Below are positions 1 through 8,336 of a stretch of 41,113 nt of DNA, one piece after another. The notes beneath the pieces are model-generated. The model ran no database searches and had not been told where the DNA came from. It saw nothing but the letters and a program-made list of their open reading frames with translations. The DNA comes from Flavobacteriales bacterium. Lineage in GTDB: Bacteria; Bacteroidota; Bacteroidia; Flavobacteriales; Flavobacteriaceae. Location: positions 1 to 41,113 of the forward strand of contig NSHO01000002.1 of assembly GCA_002737105.1 (NCBI GenBank), written 5' to 3'. Position numbers and translations under genes: made by a program. Each line of letters starts with the position of its first letter. Positions within the stretch are counted from its first letter, which is position 1.

Positions 1-96
1 TTTGGTGTATTGTTAATTGGCGTTATTATTACGTGGTTGAGTACTTATTTTGCAACCACTCGTTTCTTAAATTTAAGAACGGACGATTTGTATTAA
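1..96 (+). CDS. ftsX: Cell division protein FtsX, C-terminal end (partial)
   Basis: The window opens inside a gene; only the last 31 codons and the TAA stop are present. The peptide is a hydrophobic segment (GVLLIGVIITW) followed by a short polar tail ending TDDLY, which fits the last membrane helix and cytoplasmic tail of FtsX in Bacteroidota. FtsX is the membrane subunit of the FtsEX complex that controls septal peptidoglycan hydrolases. The neighbourhood (DUF3098, uppP and truB downstream) is the usual flavobacterial one and supports the call, but the fragment is too short to be certain. Confidence 0.72.
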   Translation, partial: FGVLLIGVIITWLSTYFATTRFLNLRTDDLY

Positions 97-133
97 TCAA
101 GTAAAAAGTAAATAGCATTTTTATAAAAAAATT

Positions 134-373
134 ATGAAAGAAAATATAAAAAAAGCAGAATTTTTATTCGGAACAAACAATTACAAAATATTAATTATTG
201 GATTAGTTGTGATAGCTGTAGGTTTCATTTTAATGAGCGGCGGGGCTAACGAAAATCCTAATGTTTTCAATGAAGACGTTTATAGTTTCAGAAGAATAAG
301 ATTGGCGCCAACAGTTGTTTTAATCGGTTTCGGAATTACAATTTATTCTATTTTAGTGAAGAGTAAAAAGTAA
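134..373 (+). CDS. DUF3098 family small membrane protein
   Basis: This is a 79-residue protein with two predicted membrane helices, near residues 18-36 and 54-74, and a lysine-rich start and end. The polar loop contains GGANENPNVFNEDVYSFRR, and this loop plus its size and position between ftsX and uppP match the DUF3098 family of Bacteroidota. Its function is unknown. Its place between a divisome gene and the undecaprenyl-diphosphatase gene suggests a link to envelope growth, which is inference only. It lies 37 bases after ftsX and 53 before uppP on the same strand, so co-transcription is likely. Confidence 0.85.
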   Translation: MKENIKKAEFLFGTNNYKILIIGLVVIAVGFILMSGGANENPNVFNEDVYSFRRIRLAPTVVLIGFGITIYSILVKSKK

Positions 374-426
374 TTAGTAAATAGTTTAATTTATCTCACT
401 AATCACTTTTTACTAATCACTATCAA

Positions 427-1236
427 ATGGATTTACTACAAGCTATTATTATTGCTATAATTGAAGGCATAACAGAATATTTGCCGGTTTCTTCTACAGG
501 ACATATGATTTTTGCCAGTTCTTATTTCGGAATTGAAAAAGAAGAATTTGTAAAATTATTTCAAGTTTCTATACAATTTGGAGCCATTTTAGCAGTCGTA
601 GTTTTGTATTGGAAAAAGTTTTTCGATTTCTCGAAATGGCAATTCTTCATCAAATTAGCTTGCGCAGTTGTTCCCGCTTTAGTTTTAGGAAAATTATTTG
701 ATGATAAAATCGAAGCCGTTTTAGAACATCCAACACCTATTGCAGTTGTGCTAATTATCGGAGGAATTATTTTACTATTCGTAGATAGATTTTTCAAAAA
801 TCCAACTATTTATAAAGAAGAAGATATTACCATAAAAAAAGCGGTTGTAATAGGTTTTTGGCAATGTTTGGCCATGATGCCTGGCACAAGTAGAAGTGCA
901 GCAAGTATCATTGGAGGTATGCAACAAGGACTAAGTCGACAAGCAGCAGCTGAATTTTCTTTCTTTTTAGCGGTGCCAACAATGTTAGCGGTTACTTGTT
1001 ATTCGGGGTTTTTGAAAACCTATGATAAAAGTGGTTTAAAAGGTTTCGAATTAATTCTGAAAACAGAAGACAATACTAAAATGTTTATAATTGGAAATTT
1101 AGTTGCGTTTGTTGTAGCGGTTTTAGCTATTAAGTTTTTCATTGAAATCATTAAAAAATACGGATTTAAACCTTGGGGTTGGTACAGAATTATTGCTGGA
1201 ATGCTATTGTTAGCGTACTTTAATTTTTACAAATAA
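427..1236 (+). CDS. uppP: Undecaprenyl-diphosphatase UppP (BacA)
   Basis: UppP dephosphorylates undecaprenyl diphosphate to the monophosphate on the membrane, recycling the lipid carrier for peptidoglycan and other wall polymers; overproduction gives bacitracin resistance in other bacteria. The 269-residue protein is polytopic and has both family signatures: residues 13-27 (EGITEYLPVSSTGHM) and residues 152-164 (PGTSRSAASIIGG), which form the active site with Glu and Arg/Ser. The length is normal. Its stop codon overlaps the truB start by one base (TAATG), so the two are probably translationally coupled. Confidence 0.97.
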   Translation: MDLLQAIIIAIIEGITEYLPVSSTGHMIFASSYFGIEKEEFVKLFQVSIQFGAILAVVVLYWKKFFDFSKWQFFIKLACAVVPALVLGKLFDDKIEAVLEHPTPIAVVLIIGGIILLFVDRFFKNPTIYKEEDITIKKAVVIGFWQCLAMMPGTSRSAASIIGGMQQGLSRQAAAEFSFFLAVPTMLAVTCYSGFLKTYDKSGLKGFELILKTEDNTKMFIIGNLVAFVVAVLAIKFFIEIIKKYGFKPWGWYRIIAGMLLLAYFNFYK

Positions 1237-1940
1237 TGAAAGCAGAAGACTACCAAGAAGGACAAATTTTACTAATTGATAAACCACTAAAATGGTCGTC
1301 TTTTCAAGCTGTAAATAAATTAAAATTCGGATTAATAAAGGAATTAAAATTACCCAAAAAATTCAAAATTGGTCACGCCGGCACATTAGATCCATTGGCT
1401 TCTGGTTTATTACTAATTTGTACAGGAAAATTCACAAAAAGGATTGAAGAATTACAAGGTCAAGCTAAAGAATATACTGGAACTATTACGGTAGGAGCAA
1501 CAACACCTTCTTATGATTTAGAAACAGAAATTAACGCCACTTTTCCAACAGAACATATTACAGAAACATTAATTTACGAAACTTTACCGCAATTTATTGG
1601 TGAAATAGATCAAAAACCACCTGTTTTTTCAGCCATCAAAAAAGACGGAAAACGTTTGTACGAATCCGCTCGTGCTGGTATAGAAGTGGAAATAAAAACC
1701 AGAAAAGTAATAGTTTCCGAATTTGAAATTACCAGAATTGCCATACCCGAAATAGATTTCAGAATTGTATGCAGCAAAGGAACGTACATTCGCTCCATAG
1801 CTTACGATTTTGGTGTTGCATTAAATTCAGGGGGACATTTAACCGCGCTTCGCAGAACAAAAATCGGTGATTATTCAGTAGAAAATGCTGTAGAACCTGA
1901 AGCTTTTATTGAAGGATTGCAACAATCTCCTTCATACTAG
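1236..1940 (+). CDS. truB: tRNA pseudouridine(55) synthase TruB
   Basis: TruB converts U55 in the T-loop of tRNAs to pseudouridine. The 234-residue protein shows the N-terminal signature DKPLKWSSFQAVNKL and the catalytic loop GHAGTLDPLASGLL with the nucleophilic Asp at residue 52. A later RCSKGTYIRSIAYDFG-like segment (residues about 184-197) matches the conserved second TruB motif. It is a compact form without an obvious C-terminal PUA domain, as is common in Bacteroidota. The start overlaps the uppP stop by one base. The 3' end overlaps the convergent thioredoxin-like gene by 35 bases. Confidence 0.97.
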   Translation: MKAEDYQEGQILLIDKPLKWSSFQAVNKLKFGLIKELKLPKKFKIGHAGTLDPLASGLLLICTGKFTKRIEELQGQAKEYTGTITVGATTPSYDLETEINATFPTEHITETLIYETLPQFIGEIDQKPPVFSAIKKDGKRLYESARAGIEVEIKTRKVIVSEFEITRIAIPEIDFRIVCSKGTYIRSIAYDFGVALNSGGHLTALRRTKIGDYSVENAVEPEAFIEGLQQSPSY

Positions 1941-2496
1941 AAATTCCCTTATCGTTTAAATACCATTTTTGTAGTGCAATTTTTGCAGTTTCATCAACAA
2001 TTCCATGGTTTGCTTTGTAATTTATAATTAAGTTTTTTGCTGCTTCTGGTCGAGGTCCCCAATGATTAATAAGATTTGAGTTTTCATCTAAAAGTAATAA
2101 TTTCGGAATTGATTTTGCACCATTGGTTAAAAACTGGTTCATCAAGACTTCGTTTTCATCACGTAACACTATTTTCAACTCAATTTTTTCAGAAGCTTCA
2201 GACATTAATTTTATAATTGGTAAAATCTGAGCTGCATCGCCACACCAACCTTCTGAAATTATTAACCAAGTTTGTTTTGATGTTATATTTTGTAATGTTT
2301 TTTCTACTTCGACATCTAATTTTATTGTTTTTTCTAACCGTTTCATTCGTATTTCATTCAATTCCGAATAGTGTAATAGATCCGCGCTTTGTTCATTTCC
2401 TGTCGATTTTCCTTCGCTAATTAATTTCGAAACAATAATTCGATATTCAGAATAAGAATGACTATTTTGTAAAGCAGATTGGATGATAGATACCAT
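1906..2496 (-). CDS. Thioredoxin-like family protein with single active-site Cys
   Basis: This 196-residue protein has a helical N-terminal section (about 1-70) and a thioredoxin-like fold after it: a hydrophobic strand TWLIISEGWCGDAAQI (77-92) and a later SIPKLLLLD strand with the cis-Pro typical of thioredoxins. The active site reads W-C-G-D-A, so only Cys85 remains and the second Cys of CxxC is absent. That matches a Bacteroidota thioredoxin-like family (WCGD motif) of unknown function. No signal peptide is seen, so it should be cytoplasmic. It is divergent from pyrH; a TAAATTTG element at 2516-2523 on this strand is a plausible -7 box. The redox role is uncertain. Confidence 0.88.
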   Translation of the reverse strand: MVSIIQSALQNSHSYSEYRIIVSKLISEGKSTGNEQSADLLHYSELNEIRMKRLEKTIKLDVEVEKTLQNITSKQTWLIISEGWCGDAAQILPIIKLMSEASEKIELKIVLRDENEVLMNQFLTNGAKSIPKLLLLDENSNLINHWGPRPEAAKNLIINYKANHGIVDETAKIALQKWYLNDKGISSMKEIVAILQ

Positions 2497-2584
2497 AACT
2501 GGGAAATTATTTTTACAAATTTAAAAATAAATAATGATCAATTGTAAACAAAAAGTTAAATAGAAATGTTGTTTCTAAATTAAA

Positions 2585-2618
2585 TTGTTTTTTTGATAGC
2601 AGATAATAATTATATTTG
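2585..2618 (+). promoter_or_regulatory. Bacteroidota sigma promoter for pyrH
   Basis: A TATATTTG element at 2611-2618 fits the Bacteroidota -7 consensus TAnnTTTG. A TTG at 2585-2587 lies 23 bases upstream, within the normal -33 spacing. The predicted transcript start near 2623 lies upstream of the ATG at 2638 and downstream of an in-frame TTG at 2593, so the promoter decides in favour of the ATG. Confidence 0.7.
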
Positions 2619-2637
2619 CAACACTAAAAACATCACC

Positions 2638-3345
2638 ATGAGTTACAAAAGAATCCTTCTTAAATTAAGCGGAGAAGCCTTAATGGGCGAAAGACAGTAC
2701 GGAATTGATCCGAAAACTTTAGCAGATTACGCTTCAGAAATCAAACAAATTCACGATCAAGGTGTAGAAATCGCCATTGTTATTGGTGGTGGAAATATTT
2801 TTAGAGGTGTTTCTGGCGCAAGTAACGGTATGGATAGAGTGCAAGGAGATTATATGGGAATGTTAGCCACGGTTATTAACGGAATGGCGCTTCAAGGCGC
2901 ATTAGAAGATGCGGGAATGCAAACCCGTTTGCAAACGGCATTAAAAATTGAAGCTATTGCAGAACCATATATAAAAAGAAGAGCTACAAGACACTTAGAA
3001 AAAGGCAGAATTGTAATTTTTGGCGCCGGAACTGGAAATCCATATTTTACAACAGATACAGCAGCAGTTTTAAGAGGAATTGAAGTAGGTTGTGATGTAA
3101 TTTTAAAAGGAACACGTGTAGATGGAGTATATTCAGCAGATCCTGAAAAAGATGCGAGTGCTGTAAAATATGACACCATTACTTTTGATGATGTTTTAGC
3201 CAAAGGATTAAATGTAATGGATACTACAGCTTTCACTTTAAGCCAGGAAAATAAATTGCCAATTATTGTTTTCGATATGAACAAAAAAGGAAATTTACTT
3301 AAAATCTGTAACGGAGAAACAGTTGGAACAACAGTGACAATTTAA
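2638..3345 (+). CDS. pyrH: UMP kinase PyrH
   Basis: PyrH phosphorylates UMP to UDP with ATP in pyrimidine nucleotide synthesis; it is a cytosolic hexamer of the amino-acid kinase fold. The 235-residue protein starts [16 protein letters not shown] and has the phosphate-binding GGGNIFRG segment, an [13 protein letters not shown] loop and the [11 protein letters not shown] motif near residues 157-167. The ATG at 2638 is chosen because an upstream in-frame TTG (2593) lies inside the promoter and UMP kinases begin at this point. frr follows after 66 bases on the same strand, the common pyrH-frr pairing. Confidence 0.97.
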   Translation: MSYKRILLKLSGEALMGERQYGIDPKTLADYASEIKQIHDQGVEIAIVIGGGNIFRGVSGASNGMDRVQGDYMGMLATVINGMALQGALEDAGMQTRLQTALKIEAIAEPYIKRRATRHLEKGRIVIFGAGTGNPYFTTDTAAVLRGIEVGCDVILKGTRVDGVYSADPEKDASAVKYDTITFDDVLAKGLNVMDTTAFTLSQENKLPIIVFDMNKKGNLLKICNGETVGTTVTI

Positions 3346-3411
3346 TTACGAATTTAGATTTACGATTTACGGAATTGGAATTTATTATGTTGGAATTTTA
3401 AAACAAATAAA

Positions 3412-3975
3412 ATGACAGAAGAAATTAATTTTATTATTGATAGCGCAAAAGAGTCAATGAATGGATCTGTAGCGCATTTAGAAAAAGAATTTTTAAACAT
3501 TAGAGCAGGAAAAGCATCTCCGCAAATGTTAGGTAGTGTTTTTGTAGATTATTATGGGGCACAAACGGCATTGGCTCAAGTGGCAAATGTTGTGGCTGCT
3601 GACGCCAGAACTTTAACCGTAACGCCTTGGGAAAAAGCGATGTTGCAACCTATTGAAAAAGCAATTATGATTGCTAATTTAGGGTTAAACCCGATGAATA
3701 ATGGGGATAATATTATCATAAGTATTCCCGCTTTAACAGAAGACAGAAGACGCGAATTAGTAAAACAAGCCAAAGCAGAAGCAGAAGATGCCAAAGTAGG
3801 CATCAGAAACGCCAGAAAAGACGCCAATAGCGACATCAAAAAAGAAGAGAAAGACGGCACATCTGAAGATATTTGTAAAATTGCTGAAGATTCAGTGCAA
3901 AAATTAACGGATGCTTTTATTAAGAAAATTGATGAGGTTTTTACAGCAAAAGAAGCTGAAATTATGAAAGTTTAA
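3412..3975 (+). CDS. frr: Ribosome recycling factor
   Basis: RRF acts with EF-G to split post-termination ribosomes from mRNA. The 187-residue length is typical, and the two-domain layout is visible: long helices carrying EKEFLNIRAGKASPQML (about 24-40) and the C-terminal EDRRRELVKQAKAEAEDAKVG-type helix bundle residues, flanking a domain II with LTVTPWEKAMLQPIEKAI. It follows pyrH and is followed by a strong terminator at 4007-4041, so pyrH-frr looks like a complete transcription unit. Confidence 0.97.
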   Translation: MTEEINFIIDSAKESMNGSVAHLEKEFLNIRAGKASPQMLGSVFVDYYGAQTALAQVANVVAADARTLTVTPWEKAMLQPIEKAIMIANLGLNPMNNGDNIIISIPALTEDRRRELVKQAKAEAEDAKVGIRNARKDANSDIKKEEKDGTSEDICKIAEDSVQKLTDAFIKKIDEVFTAKEAEIMKV

Positions 3976-4006
3976 GTTTTTTTAGAAAATAGAGAATAGA
4001 AAATAG

Positions 4007-4041
4007 AAACCCTGCAAATATTATTTTTGCAGGGTTTTTTT
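4007..4041 (+). terminator. Rho-independent terminator after frr
   Basis: A perfect 12-bp stem (AAACCCTGCAAA at 4007-4018 paired with TTTGCAGGGTTT at 4026-4037) encloses a 7-base loop and runs into a T tract on the + strand. It lies 31 bases after the frr stop. The T tract on the minus strand is weak, so it mainly serves frr. Confidence 0.9.
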
Positions 4042-4048
4042 GTTTTTT

Positions 4049-4117
4049 GTCATTCTGAACTTGTTTCAGAATCTTTTTGATTCGATATTTAGGAATCTGA
4101 AACAAGTTCAGATTGAC
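4049..4117. repeat. Inverted pair of a 26-bp dispersed palindromic element
   Basis: One copy at 4049-4074 and an inverted copy at 4092-4117 differ at 3 of 26 positions and are 17 bases apart. Each copy can fold alone: ATTCTGAA/TTCAGAAT around CTTGT in the first, AATCTGAA/TTCAGATT around ACAAG in the second. A third copy lies at 13788-13813 and a diverged copy sits inside a gene at 4371-4396. It resembles short intergenic repeats familiar from Flavobacterium genomes. Confidence 0.8.
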
Positions 4118-4139
4118 AAATTTAATGAGATTTTTTAGG

Positions 4140-5153
4140 TTACATTTTTCCAATCAAAGTTTTCAAATACACTTTCATATCTAAAAACTCAAAATCAATT
4201 GTGTTTTTTATTTTGCTATTGTCATGCGTTTCTAAATTATATAAAGCGTTTATGTTAGCTTTTGTAAGCATTCTTTTTCTGAAAAATAGCGCAGAAAAAA
4301 TAAATTCAAAAATTCTAATTATTTGCAATTGCCACTTCTTTATTTCAATTTTTGGGGTTTTTACTTTTTTGCCATTCTTAACTTGGTTCAGAATCTCTGC
4401 AATGCTATCAAATAATTCTTTGTAAGTTACATCTTCGGCAACTAAAATAAAGCGTTCGCCTGAAATATTGCTTTTCATCAGAGTTGTAATCGCTTTTATG
4501 ACATCGTCTACAGCTACAATTCCAAGCTTACCCAAAGTGTAAAATAATTGTCCGTTTTTGATATTTTTGATAAATAAAGAACTGCCTTCTGTTGGAAATC
4601 CATTCCCAAAAATTACACCCGGATTGACAATTACAACGTCCAATCCTTCATGAAAACCACGCCAAACTTCCATTTCTGCACCAAATTTTGAAATAGAATA
4701 ATCGCTTCTTACAACTTCGGTGTTTCTTTCTGTTTCTTCATTTATTGATAAATTGTGTTCCGTTCCGTTTCCTAATGCTGAAATAGAACTCACATAGCAC
4801 AGTTTTTTCACATCAGAAGTTAAACTGCAATTCACCACATTTGCTGTTCCAACAATATTATTCCGATAGAGTTTGTCCTCATCTTTTGGATTAAATGAAA
4901 CTAATGCGGCACAATGATATACATAAGAAATATCAGCAAAAGCAGTTTCAAGTGCAGGAATATCTAAAATATCGGCTTTAACCCAATCAATTTTCTCAAA
5001 TTCAAGAAGCTTGTTTTCTTTTTCAAATAAATTTTTAATGTGTTGTAGTTTTTTCTCCGATCTATATATTGCACGAATGGCATTCTCTTCTTGAGAAAGT
5101 TGCAATAATAAATGAAAACCAACTAAACCTGTTCCGCCTGTAATTAATATCAT
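4140..5153 (-). CDS. NAD(P)-dependent epimerase/dehydratase, extended SDR family
   Basis: This 337-residue protein begins with a Rossmann nucleotide-binding motif (TGGTGLVG, residues 5-12) and has the SDR catalytic Tyr152-x3-Lys156 (YSISK) with an upstream Ser in VSSISALG. The length fits atypical/extended SDRs such as dihydroflavonol reductase-like or NAD-dependent epimerases; the substrate cannot be told. It stands alone on the minus strand, convergent with frr. Residues 253-262 (EILNQVKNGK) are encoded by DNA nearly identical to the dispersed repeat in this window, so part of the C-terminal domain may derive from a repeat insertion. The residues on both sides of it remain in frame. Confidence 0.9.
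   Translation of the reverse strand: MILITGGTGLVGFHLLLQLSQEENAIRAIYRSEKKLQHIKNLFEKENKLLEFEKIDWVKADILDIPALETAFADISYVYHCAALVSFNPKDEDKLYRNNIVGTANVVNCSLTSDVKKLCYVSSISALGNGTEHNLSINEETERNTEVVRSDYSISKFGAEMEVWRGFHEGLDVVIVNPGVIFGNGFPTEGSSLFIKNIKNGQLFYTLGKLGIVAVDDVIKAITTLMKSNISGERFILVAEDVTYKELFDSIAEILNQVKNGKKVKTPKIEIKKWQLQIIRIFEFIFSALFFRKRMLTKANINALYNLETHDNSKIKNTIDFEFLDMKVYLKTLIGKM
4371..4396. repeat. Diverged copy of the dispersed palindromic repeat inside the SDR gene
   Basis: These 26 bases match the intergenic copy at 4049-4074 at 23 positions. The similarity continues into the adjoining T/A-rich bases (the complement reads AATGGCAAAAAA against AATGACAAAAAA). On the coding strand it encodes residues 253-260 of the SDR protein. 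The hairpin has lost one pair, as expected if coding constraint replaced structure. Confidence 0.6.
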
Positions 5154-5257
5154 TTTGTAAAATTAGTGAAAAATTGAAAAAATAAGTAGCTTCTAATAAA
5201 GAAAAAACCAGTATAAATAATCTAAAATTCGCATTTCTAAAACTCAAAAATTCGCAC

Positions 5258-5265
5258 TATATTTG
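5258..5265 (+). promoter_or_regulatory. -7 promoter element for asnS
   Basis: TATATTTG matches the Bacteroidota TAnnTTTG consensus 27 bases before the asnS ATG. A clear TTTG at -33 is not seen. Confidence 0.55.
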
Positions 5266-5292
5266 CAGTATAAATGAATTTTACGAAAAATT

Positions 5293-6741
5293 ATGAAGCA
5301 CATCAGAATTATAGATTTATTAGAAAACACAAAAACGTTACAAGAAGTCAATGCTAAAGGTTGGGTAAGAACTTTTAGAAACAATCAGTTTGTTGCGTTA
5401 AATGATGGTTCAACACTTAATAATATTCAGTGTGTGGTTGATTTTGAAAATACACCTGAAGAAACGCTAAAACGCATCACAACTGGTGCAGCTATTTCTG
5501 TAACAGGACTTTTAATAGAAAGTCAAGGCGCAGGACAAAAAGTAGAAATTCAAGTAACTAAACTAGAAATTCTAGGGGATTCTGATGCTGAAAAATTCCC
5601 AATACAACCCAAAAATAAACCAAGTTTAGACTTTTTAAGAGAAAATGCACACTTGCGTACCAGAACTAATATGTTTGGTGCCATTATGCGAGTGCGTTCT
5701 ACATTGTCTTTTGCAGTGCATAAATATTTTCAAGAAAAAGGTTTTGTGTATGTAAATACACCAATTATTACAGGTTCTGATGCGGAAGGTGCTGGAGAAA
5801 TGTTTCAAGTTTCGGCATTGCCTTTTGACAATACACCAAGAAAAGAAGACGGAAAAGTAAACTATAAAGAAGATTTTTTCGGTAAACAAACCAATCTTAC
5901 GGTTTCTGGGCAATTAGAAGCAGAAACGTATGCGATGTCTTTAGGTCAAGTGTATACTTTCGGACCTACTTTTCGTGCGGAGAATTCAAATACATCGCGT
6001 CATTTGGCTGAATTTTGGATGATTGAACCAGAAGTAGCGTTCAATGATTTGGCTGCGAATATGGATTTGGCTGAAGATTTTATTCAAAATGTAATTAAAT
6101 ATACGTTAGATAAATGTCCTGAAGATTTAAAATTTTTAGAAAATCGTTTAATTGAAGAAGAAAAGAACAAACCACAAGCGGAACGTAGTGAAATGGCTTT
6201 GTTGGAAAAATTAAATTTTGTTTTAGAGAATAATTTCAAACGTGTTTCATATACCGAAGCTATTGATATTCTTAAAAATTCGAAACCAAATAAAAATAAA
6301 AAATTCCAATATTTAATAGACGAGTGGGGTGCCGATTTACAATCAGAACACGAACGTTTCTTGGTAGAAAAACATTTCAAATGTCCAGTAATTTTGTTTG
6401 ATTATCCAGCCAAAATTAAAGCATTTTATATGCGATTAAATGACGGAACCGAACCCGGAAAAGAAACCGTAAGAGCCATGGATATTTTGTTTCCGGGCAT
6501 TGGAGAAATCGTTGGAGGCTCACAACGTGAAGAACGTTTAGACGTTTTAGTCGAAAAAATGAAAGCATTAGATATCGATGAAGAAGAATTATGGTGGTAT
6601 TTAGATACCAGAAGATTCGGTTCAGCCGTGCATTCAGGTTTCGGATTAGGTTTTGAAAGATTGGTATTGTTTGTTACAGGTATGACTAACATTCGCGACG
6701 TAATTCCGTTCCCAAGAACGCCTGATAATGCAGAGTTTTAG
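5293..6741 (+). CDS. asnS: Asparaginyl-tRNA synthetase
   Basis: AsnRS charges tRNA-Asn with asparagine. The 482-residue class II synthetase has an N-terminal OB-fold anticodon-binding domain (about 1-120, including [18 protein letters not shown]) and a catalytic domain with motif 2 ([21 protein letters not shown] region near 229-248) and motif 3 ([12 protein letters not shown] near the end). The final residues [11 protein letters not shown] are the usual AsnRS/AspRS C-terminus. It has its own promoter and is followed by rpoN on the same strand, as in many flavobacteria. Confidence 0.98.
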   Translation: MKHIRIIDLLENTKTLQEVNAKGWVRTFRNNQFVALNDGSTLNNIQCVVDFENTPEETLKRITTGAAISVTGLLIESQGAGQKVEIQVTKLEILGDSDAEKFPIQPKNKPSLDFLRENAHLRTRTNMFGAIMRVRSTLSFAVHKYFQEKGFVYVNTPIITGSDAEGAGEMFQVSALPFDNTPRKEDGKVNYKEDFFGKQTNLTVSGQLEAETYAMSLGQVYTFGPTFRAENSNTSRHLAEFWMIEPEVAFNDLAANMDLAEDFIQNVIKYTLDKCPEDLKFLENRLIEEEKNKPQAERSEMALLEKLNFVLENNFKRVSYTEAIDILKNSKPNKNKKFQYLIDEWGADLQSEHERFLVEKHFKCPVILFDYPAKIKAFYMRLNDGTEPGKETVRAMDILFPGIGEIVGGSQREERLDVLVEKMKALDIDEEELWWYLDTRRFGSAVHSGFGLGFERLVLFVTGMTNIRDVIPFPRTPDNAEF

Positions 6742-6755
6742 AAAGTAGGTTCGAT

Positions 6756-6814
6756 GTTTAGTTGTTTAGTTGTTTAGCAGGTTTTTCAACGACTTAACAA
6801 ATAAACGATTAAAC
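6756..6814. repeat. Imperfect inverted repeat between asnS and rpoN
   Basis: A 19-base arm at 6756-6774 (GTTTAG-TTGTTTAG-TTGTT) pairs with 6796-6814 at 16 of 19 positions. The left arm is itself three near-copies of TTTAGTTG. It occupies most of the 93-base gap. It could be a dispersed intergenic element or a weak terminator; there is no T tract. Confidence 0.5.
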
Positions 6815-6834
6815 ACATAAACCAAAAAGACAAT

Positions 6835-8307
6835 ATGCTTAAACACAGTTTAAATTTCAAATTATCGCAAAAATTATCGCCTCAACAAATTCAGTTGATG
6901 AAGTTAATTCAATTGCCTACGCAAGCTTTTGAGCAACGTTTGCAAGAGGAAATGGTTGAAAATCCTGCATTAGAAGGAAGTTTAGACGACAATACAGAAT
7001 CTTTAGAGGATTATAATGACACTTCAAATGATGAAGACAGTTATGACGATTACGACAACGACCAAATTGATACTGGCGACATTAATATTGATGAATATTT
7101 AAGCAATGACGATACGCCAGATTATAAATATCAAAGTAATAATTATAGCGACGACGATGAAGACCGAACGCTGCCTATGGCTGCACAAATTAGTTTTCAT
7201 CAAGATTTAATAAACCAATTAAACACTTTTATACTTTCAGAAAACGACAGAGAAATTGCTGAATTTTTGGTTGGAAGTATTGAAGATTCTGGTTATATCA
7301 GAAGAACCATTCAGGATATTGTTGATGATATGGCTTTTACGCAAGGCGTTTACACCGATGAAAAAACGGTTGAAAAAGTCTTGCACATTGTACAACAACT
7401 AGAACCTTCTGGGGTAGGCGCTAGAGATTTACAAGAATGTTTATTGATTCAATTAAAACACAAAACCCCAACGGAATCGGTTAATTTAGCAATTACATTA
7501 ATCGACAAACAATTTGATGCGTTTACCAAAAAACATTATGATAAATTACTGCAAAAATTTGATTGTTCTAAAGAGCACCTAAAAAAAGCCATTGAAGAAA
7601 TAGAAAAATTAAACCCAAAACCGGGTGGAAGTTATGATAGCAATAGCAGAATTGTAGAACATGTAGTGCCAGATTTTACCATTCGTATTGTAGATGGCGA
7701 ATTAGAATTACTTTTGAACGGCAGAAACGCGCCAGAATTACATGTGTCAAAAGACTATCAAGAAATGTTACAAACGTATAAAGTTTCCAACGATAAATCT
7801 AATTCACAGAAAGATGCAGTGCAATTTATCAAACAAAAATTAGATTCTGCCAAATGGTTCATTGATGCCATCAAACAGCGTCAAGAAACCTTGTTTGTAA
7901 CCATGAACGCCATAATGTATTTTCAACAAGAATACTTTTTAGAAGGCGAAGAATCAAAACTAAAACCAATGATTCTAAAGGATATTGCTGAAATGATTGG
8001 TTTAGATATTTCAACTATTTCACGAGTAGCGAATAGTAAATATGTTGATACACCATACGGAACAAAATTAATTAAAGAATTCTTTTCTGAAGCAATGAAA
8101 AACGATCAAGGAGAAGACGTTTCTACCATTGAAATCAAAAATATTTTAGAACGTGTTATTGCAGAAGAAGACAAAAGCAAGCCTTTGCCAGATGAGGATC
8201 TAGCAGCTATTTTGAAAGAAAAAGGATTTCCTATTGCAAGAAGGACTATTGCCAAATACCGAGAACAATTAGATATTCCGGTAGCCAGATTGAGAAAAAA
8301 AATGTAA
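6835..8307 (+). CDS. rpoN: RNA polymerase sigma-54 factor RpoN
   Basis: Sigma-54 directs RNA polymerase to -24/-12 promoters and needs an AAA+ activator. The 490-residue protein has region I (LSQKLSPQQIQLMKLIQLP, residues about 10-28, activator interaction), a very acidic region II (about 50-110, rich in Asp/Glu/Asn), a core-binding domain, an HTH around residues 380-400 (LKDIAEMIGLDISTISRV) and the RpoN box (ARRTIAKYREQL, 468-479) that reads the -24 element. All parts are complete. No bEBP activator gene is in the window. The gene follows asnS after 93 bases. Confidence 0.97.
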   Translation: MLKHSLNFKLSQKLSPQQIQLMKLIQLPTQAFEQRLQEEMVENPALEGSLDDNTESLEDYNDTSNDEDSYDDYDNDQIDTGDINIDEYLSNDDTPDYKYQSNNYSDDDEDRTLPMAAQISFHQDLINQLNTFILSENDREIAEFLVGSIEDSGYIRRTIQDIVDDMAFTQGVYTDEKTVEKVLHIVQQLEPSGVGARDLQECLLIQLKHKTPTESVNLAITLIDKQFDAFTKKHYDKLLQKFDCSKEHLKKAIEEIEKLNPKPGGSYDSNSRIVEHVVPDFTIRIVDGELELLLNGRNAPELHVSKDYQEMLQTYKVSNDKSNSQKDAVQFIKQKLDSAKWFIDAIKQRQETLFVTMNAIMYFQQEYFLEGEESKLKPMILKDIAEMIGLDISTISRVANSKYVDTPYGTKLIKEFFSEAMKNDQGEDVSTIEIKNILERVIAEEDKSKPLPDEDLAAILKEKGFPIARRTIAKYREQLDIPVARLRKKM

Positions 8308-8336
8308 CTTTTTCAAAACTTTTAAATCTGTTTCAA

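Noticed and set aside
2593..2637. Longer PyrH starting at TTG 2593
   Set aside because: The codons overlap the promoter -7 box and lie upstream of the predicted transcript start; UMP kinases start at the later ATG.
2892..3284. A 130-codon antisense frame within pyrH, and similar long antisense frames in asnS, feoB and uppP
   Set aside because: They lie fully within strongly recognised genes, have no promoter element and no recognisable product.
3962..4153. A 63-codon open frame on the minus strand between frr and the SDR gene
   Set aside because: It is made of the terminator and the palindromic repeat pair; its product contains ILKQVQNDKK, the usual translation of that repeat.
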